This document shows, in pieces, positions 6,419 to 8,818 of a stretch of DNA of 8,818 nucleotides. This DNA is from Chitinophagaceae bacterium (GTDB taxonomy: Bacteria; Bacteroidota; Bacteroidia; Chitinophagales; Chitinophagaceae): assembly GCA_947463105.1 (NCBI GenBank), contig CANHSD010000122.1:1-8818 (forward strand), read 5' to 3'. The position numbers were made by a program, and so were the translations under genes. Under the pieces are notes generated by a model. It did not search any database, had not been told where the DNA came from, and worked only from the letters and a program-made list of their open reading frames with translations. Each line of letters opens with the position of its first letter. The stretch's first letter is position 1.

Positions 6419-7126
6419 TTAAAACAAATCCCTTCCATCAGTTACCAGCTGAAGACCATTGAACCGACCCTTGTCGAAATCAATGCGGTTGGCTTTTACA
6501 GCCACAGGAAATCTGCCGGTGCCAGCAACCATCCTGAGTGTATTGTTTTTGGTGGAAGAAAACTCGATCTTGTTGTTGGCTGACTTCTTCAGGGTATTGA
6601 TGATCTTGCTGTTGATTTTGATGTCTGTTTCTATTTCTGCCACCAGCTGTTCAGCAGTTACCAGACCGGTGATCACCAGGAGGTTGTTGCGATTCGCATT
6701 GCGCAGGAGCACGGGGTTGGGGTGAAGAAAATCGGCATCGCTGAGAAAATCAGTCAGGTTTCCTGTAGGTACAACTTCTGTGATCGCGTTTCTGTAGGAG
6801 ATGCTTAGCTTTTTACCCCTGCTGACTGCCGCACTAAAATCAATGGGAGGCATACCAACAGATTGCATCCAACCCTGGACCATGGTAATCCCAATCTGAA
6901 AAGCATATTCGTTCCTGTCCGTATCCTTGATGTCAAGCCCAGGATCTTTGGTGATGCGTAGTTTTTTGTTGCTGCTGAATGCATGCAGGATATCTGCGTA
7001 ATAGAGTTCCGGCTGGTTGAAGCCCTCTCTCAGCCAAAGCTGCAGTGGTTTGTGGTTTCGGATGGGGCCATCAATTAGATCATATCCCGCATCGCGGAGG
7101 TGTTGCTGGAGTGAGGTGCTTGGCAT
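6419..7126 (-). CDS. candidate bacterial gasdermin-like pore-forming protein
   Basis: The 235-residue product has no signal peptide and no long hydrophobic helix, so it should be cytosolic. The order of motifs resembles bacterial gasdermins as I remember them: LRDAGYDLIDGPIRNHKPLQL (residues 10-30), an amphipathic middle (74-104), LSISYRNAITEVVP and LTDFLSDADF (107-133), alternating strands LLVITGLVTAEQLVAEIET (149-167), and a final VAVKANRIDFDKGRFNGLQL (208-227). Known members form membrane pores after a partner protease removes a short C-terminal tail. Three things differ here. There is no cysteine anywhere, so no N-terminal palmitoylation. Only about eight residues follow the last core strand. 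No protease gene is adjacent. Start: ATG at 7126; the frame is open upstream to a TGA but has no ATG, GTG or TTG. G+C is about 47% (6421-7080), higher than its neighbours. The family call is from memory; a conserved hypothetical is the alternative. Confidence 0.5.
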   Translation of the reverse strand: MPSTSLQQHLRDAGYDLIDGPIRNHKPLQLWLREGFNQPELYYADILHAFSSNKKLRITKDPGLDIKDTDRNEYAFQIGITMVQGWMQSVGMPPIDFSAAVSRGKKLSISYRNAITEVVPTGNLTDFLSDADFLHPNPVLLRNANRNNLLVITGLVTAEQLVAEIETDIKINSKIINTLKKSANNKIEFSSTKNNTLRMVAGTGRFPVAVKANRIDFDKGRFNGLQLVTDGRDLF

Positions 7127-7151
7127 GGTTGTAGCGGTAAAATGGTCTGTA

Positions 7152-7182
7152 TAAATATAGCAATATTTAGAAAGAGAACCAA
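7152..7182 (-). promoter_or_regulatory. candidate promoter of the gasdermin-like gene
   Basis: On the minus strand TATATTTA (7159-7152) matches seven of eight positions of the Bacteroidota -7 consensus TAnnTTTG. A TTG at 7182-7180 lies 20 bp upstream, a usual distance for the -33 element. Transcription would start near 7145, giving a leader of about 18 nt before the ATG at 7126. The motif is short and AT-rich, so chance is possible. Confidence 0.35.
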
Positions 7183-7202
7183 TGATGTTTCATGCTCTTT
7201 CT
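7169..7202. promoter_or_regulatory. operator-like inverted repeat
   Basis: AGAAAGAG (7169-7176) and CTCTTTCT (7195-7202) are perfect 8-bp inverted arms. Inside them ATGA (7182-7185) and TCAT (7190-7193) form a second pair around TGTT. The repeat overlaps the candidate -33 element and ends 9 bp from the -7 element of the gasdermin-like gene, the expected place for a repressor or activator site. It could also act as an RNA hairpin in a transcript reading through from the GH110 gene. Confidence 0.4.
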
Positions 7203-7221
7203 TTTCAAACCGGTCATGGTA

Positions 7222-7252
7222 GTTGACTTGCCCCTCAAGTCAGGGTGTCAAC
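7222..7252 (-). terminator. alternative hairpins after the GH110 gene
   Basis: On the minus strand two folds exclude each other. Fold A pairs TGACTTG (7242-7236) with CAAGTCA (7230-7224) around AGGGG. Fold B pairs GTTGAC (7252-7247) with GTCAAC (7227-7222), and inside them CCCT (7245-7242) with AGGG (7235-7232). The structure begins about 40 bp after the GH110 stop. A terminator is the simplest reading, but no U tract follows either fold, and the switch-like layout could instead control read-through into the gasdermin-like gene. Confidence 0.4.
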
Positions 7253-7290
7253 AAACAACATGAAATGAGGCGAATATGGGTGTTTTTGCC

Positions 7291-8818
7291 TTACAACTTT
7301 TTGGGCTGAATGATGTATTTGTTTTGGCCAACTTTTGAATCCTTACAATCTCCTGTATTTATTGATAACTGATCATTGAGTTTCTTTTCTGCATAAATTG
7401 TATTTCCACCAACAATAAGGTTATCTGTGCTATTTGCCTGAACGATCAATTCATTGCGAAGAATAAACGCATTGTTTTCAATCCTTATATGCTGATACAC
7501 GGAGCTGTTGGCAATTCTATTCCAAGGAGCAATCTTGATTACAGGCTCTGCACATCGGATAAATTTGTTGTTGCGAATGGTCATATCCCTTACATAACCT
7601 GATTCATACCAGCTATTGGCATCAATTGCCATATGAATGGCGTTCATGTGCGTTGCTAAAAATTCATTCCCTTCCACGAGTACCTTTCGCCTTGTAGATA
7701 TAAGAAAGCCGTGGGTAGGAACCCAAGATACCCTGCAATTCCTAATTTCTACTTCAGGTGTCCAGGTAACATTTTCGATAGCATCCCCGATAGCAAGCCC
7801 TTGAGGAGAACTCTTTTCAAAGGTTAACAACATTTCCTTAGGATTGAGCAATATCGCCTCTTTTACCTTGTTCATACCATGTGATGCGTATGTTTCTTGG
7901 TTGACAAATTCAATTTCATCCCCCCTGTTAAAAGCCATAAAACCGTAGGTTTGTTTGTGCATAAACCGAACCTTTAATTGGTTGTCAGCAATTTTTTCAA
8001 CAACGCTTAGGTAAGTTCCGTGAACATTGATGGCATCGTCGTGTGCTCCAGAAAGCACGCAGTCCTTTACCAGTAATTTTCCTTTACAGCCTGAAAAATG
8101 CATGCAGTCGGCCCATGCAGCAGAAGTTCTGCCGCTTGCTTTGTCGGGAGCAATTGTAACCGAATCAAAGGAAAGGTTTTCTGAAAACTGACACACCAAT
8201 CCCATACCATGCATAAAATGGAATTGTATATTTTTCCAGGAAATATTTTTACTCCCCCGGGTAAACACAGCAGCATAATCCCTGAAAACATCACGCAGCT
8301 GGTAAATACGTCCTGTTTTCATTGTATGTTTTCCGCTGACACGAATTAAAAATGGTTTTATTTCTTCCAATTTCATTGCTATGAGCGGATCTTTCATGCG
8401 CCGAAGATCATTGGTAAGCAAATCAAGTTCTTGTGCCAACCCTGTATCATAACTCCAGCCTTCGCCAATCCATTTTATAGCACCATTTTCGATTGTATAT
8501 TCCGAATCTTTGTGAATTTGAATATCTGCATAGTCATCGCCTGCAGCAATCACCGTAAATTCTGAAACCGTTGGCCGGTGGTAATCAAAATGAAGATCCT
8601 TTATTGATATATTTTCGCAGCTATCTATACAGACTTCAATCATTTTGCCGCGACAGATAACTTCGGCACCAACGCCTGAAATTTCAAAATTTTTTGCATG
8701 TTCCAAAAGAATTCCAATGGCTTTTAGGCTATCTGGACTGTCATTGGTATTGGTGATATTATATTTTTTCCTATGAAGACTATCAGGAAAAAAATCATAA
8801 TTACCAGGAGCGAAATGA
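7291..8818 (-). CDS. GH110 exo-alpha-1,3-galactosidase (5' partial)
   Basis: The frame is open to the window edge, giving 508 residues without the true start; roughly 80-120 N-terminal residues including any signal peptide are probably missing. A TTG at 8706 is not the start, since APGNYDFFPDSLHRKKYNI upstream is in frame and fits the family's first strands. The protein is a right-handed parallel beta-helix. Motifs I recognise from GH110, numbered from the first visible residue, are GEGW (118-121), MHGMGLVCQFSENL (202-215), WADCMHFSGCKG (235-246), HDDAINVHGTY (259-269), RFMHKQTYGF (284-293), ENVTWTPEVEIRN (348-360) and STRRKVLVEGN (374-384). Asp237, Asp260 and Asp261 are the likely catalytic acids. 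Members remove terminal alpha-1,3-linked galactose, for example from blood-group B, linear alpha-Gal or algal digalactosides, by inversion. With three sulfatases nearby, a sulfated alpha-galactoside is a likely target. Confidence 0.9.
   Translation of the reverse strand, partial: HFAPGNYDFFPDSLHRKKYNITNTNDSPDSLKAIGILLEHAKNFEISGVGAEVICRGKMIEVCIDSCENISIKDLHFDYHRPTVSEFTVIAAGDDYADIQIHKDSEYTIENGAIKWIGEGWSYDTGLAQELDLLTNDLRRMKDPLIAMKLEEIKPFLIRVSGKHTMKTGRIYQLRDVFRDYAAVFTRGSKNISWKNIQFHFMHGMGLVCQFSENLSFDSVTIAPDKASGRTSAAWADCMHFSGCKGKLLVKDCVLSGAHDDAINVHGTYLSVVEKIADNQLKVRFMHKQTYGFMAFNRGDEIEFVNQETYASHGMNKVKEAILLNPKEMLLTFEKSSPQGLAIGDAIENVTWTPEVEIRNCRVSWVPTHGFLISTRRKVLVEGNEFLATHMNAIHMAIDANSWYESGYVRDMTIRNNKFIRCAEPVIKIAPWNRIANSSVYQHIRIENNAFILRNELIVQANSTDNLIVGGNTIYAEKKLNDQLSINTGDCKDSKVGQNKYIIQPKKL

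Noticed and set aside
7127..7192. N-terminal extension of the gasdermin-like protein that would add a cysteine
   Set aside because: The frame is open back to a TGA and includes a Cys codon (complement of 7160-7162), but has no ATG, GTG or TTG, and the candidate promoter lies within it.
8067..8294. 75-codon minus-strand frame inside the GH110 gene
   Set aside because: It lies wholly within the strongly supported GH110 frame and is a shadow.

Overview
The window looks like a polysaccharide-utilisation region of a Bacteroidota genome, probably of the Chitinophaga/Sphingobacterium side of the phylum. The evidence is a moderately AT-rich sequence, starts without Shine-Dalgarno sites, candidate TAnnTTTG-type -7 elements, several S1 sulfatases with signal peptides, a GH110 glycosidase, and at the left edge the start of a secreted surface protein of the kind exported by type IX secretion. 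No SusC/SusD pair, sulfatase-maturing enzyme, tRNA, rRNA, CRISPR array or complete mobile element is visible.

Layout. 1-120 (-): first 40 codons of a secreted protein that runs off the left end. 121-603: a divergent intergenic region of about 480 bp without a convincing gene. 604-2058 (+): S1 sulfatase (CMPSR motif). It converges on an operon of two minus-strand S1 sulfatases. In transcription order these are 5100-3616 (atypical CTPYR motif) and 3615-2080 (resembling heparan N-sulfatase, CQPSR), joined as TAA directly followed by ATG. 5101-5318: intergenic, with two overlapping inverted repeats. 6251-5319 (-): a polytopic membrane protein of unknown function. 6252-6418: intergenic, with a GC-rich hairpin. 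7126-6419 (-): a 235-residue cysteine-free protein that resembles the bacterial gasdermin pore-forming fold. 7127-7290: a short, structured intergenic region with two mutually exclusive hairpins, an operator-like inverted repeat and a candidate promoter. 8818-7291 (-): GH110 alpha-1,3-galactosidase, truncated at its N-terminus by the window edge.

How the genes fit together. Three periplasmic or surface sulfatases plus an exo-alpha-1,3-galactosidase fit the breakdown of a sulfated alpha-galactoside, such as a red-algal galactan or a sulfated host or animal glycan with terminal alpha-1,3-galactose. This is inferred from family membership. The gasdermin-like gene and the membrane-protein gene lie between the two glycan blocks but do not fit that pathway. 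The gasdermin-like gene is richer in G+C (about 47% by hand count, against roughly 30-35% in sampled lines of the membrane gene), and it has what may be its own promoter. The most interesting possibility here is that it is an unusual gasdermin: no N-terminal cysteine, almost no tail after the last core strand, and no neighbouring protease. The identification rests on remembered sequence patterns and needs a structure or profile search.
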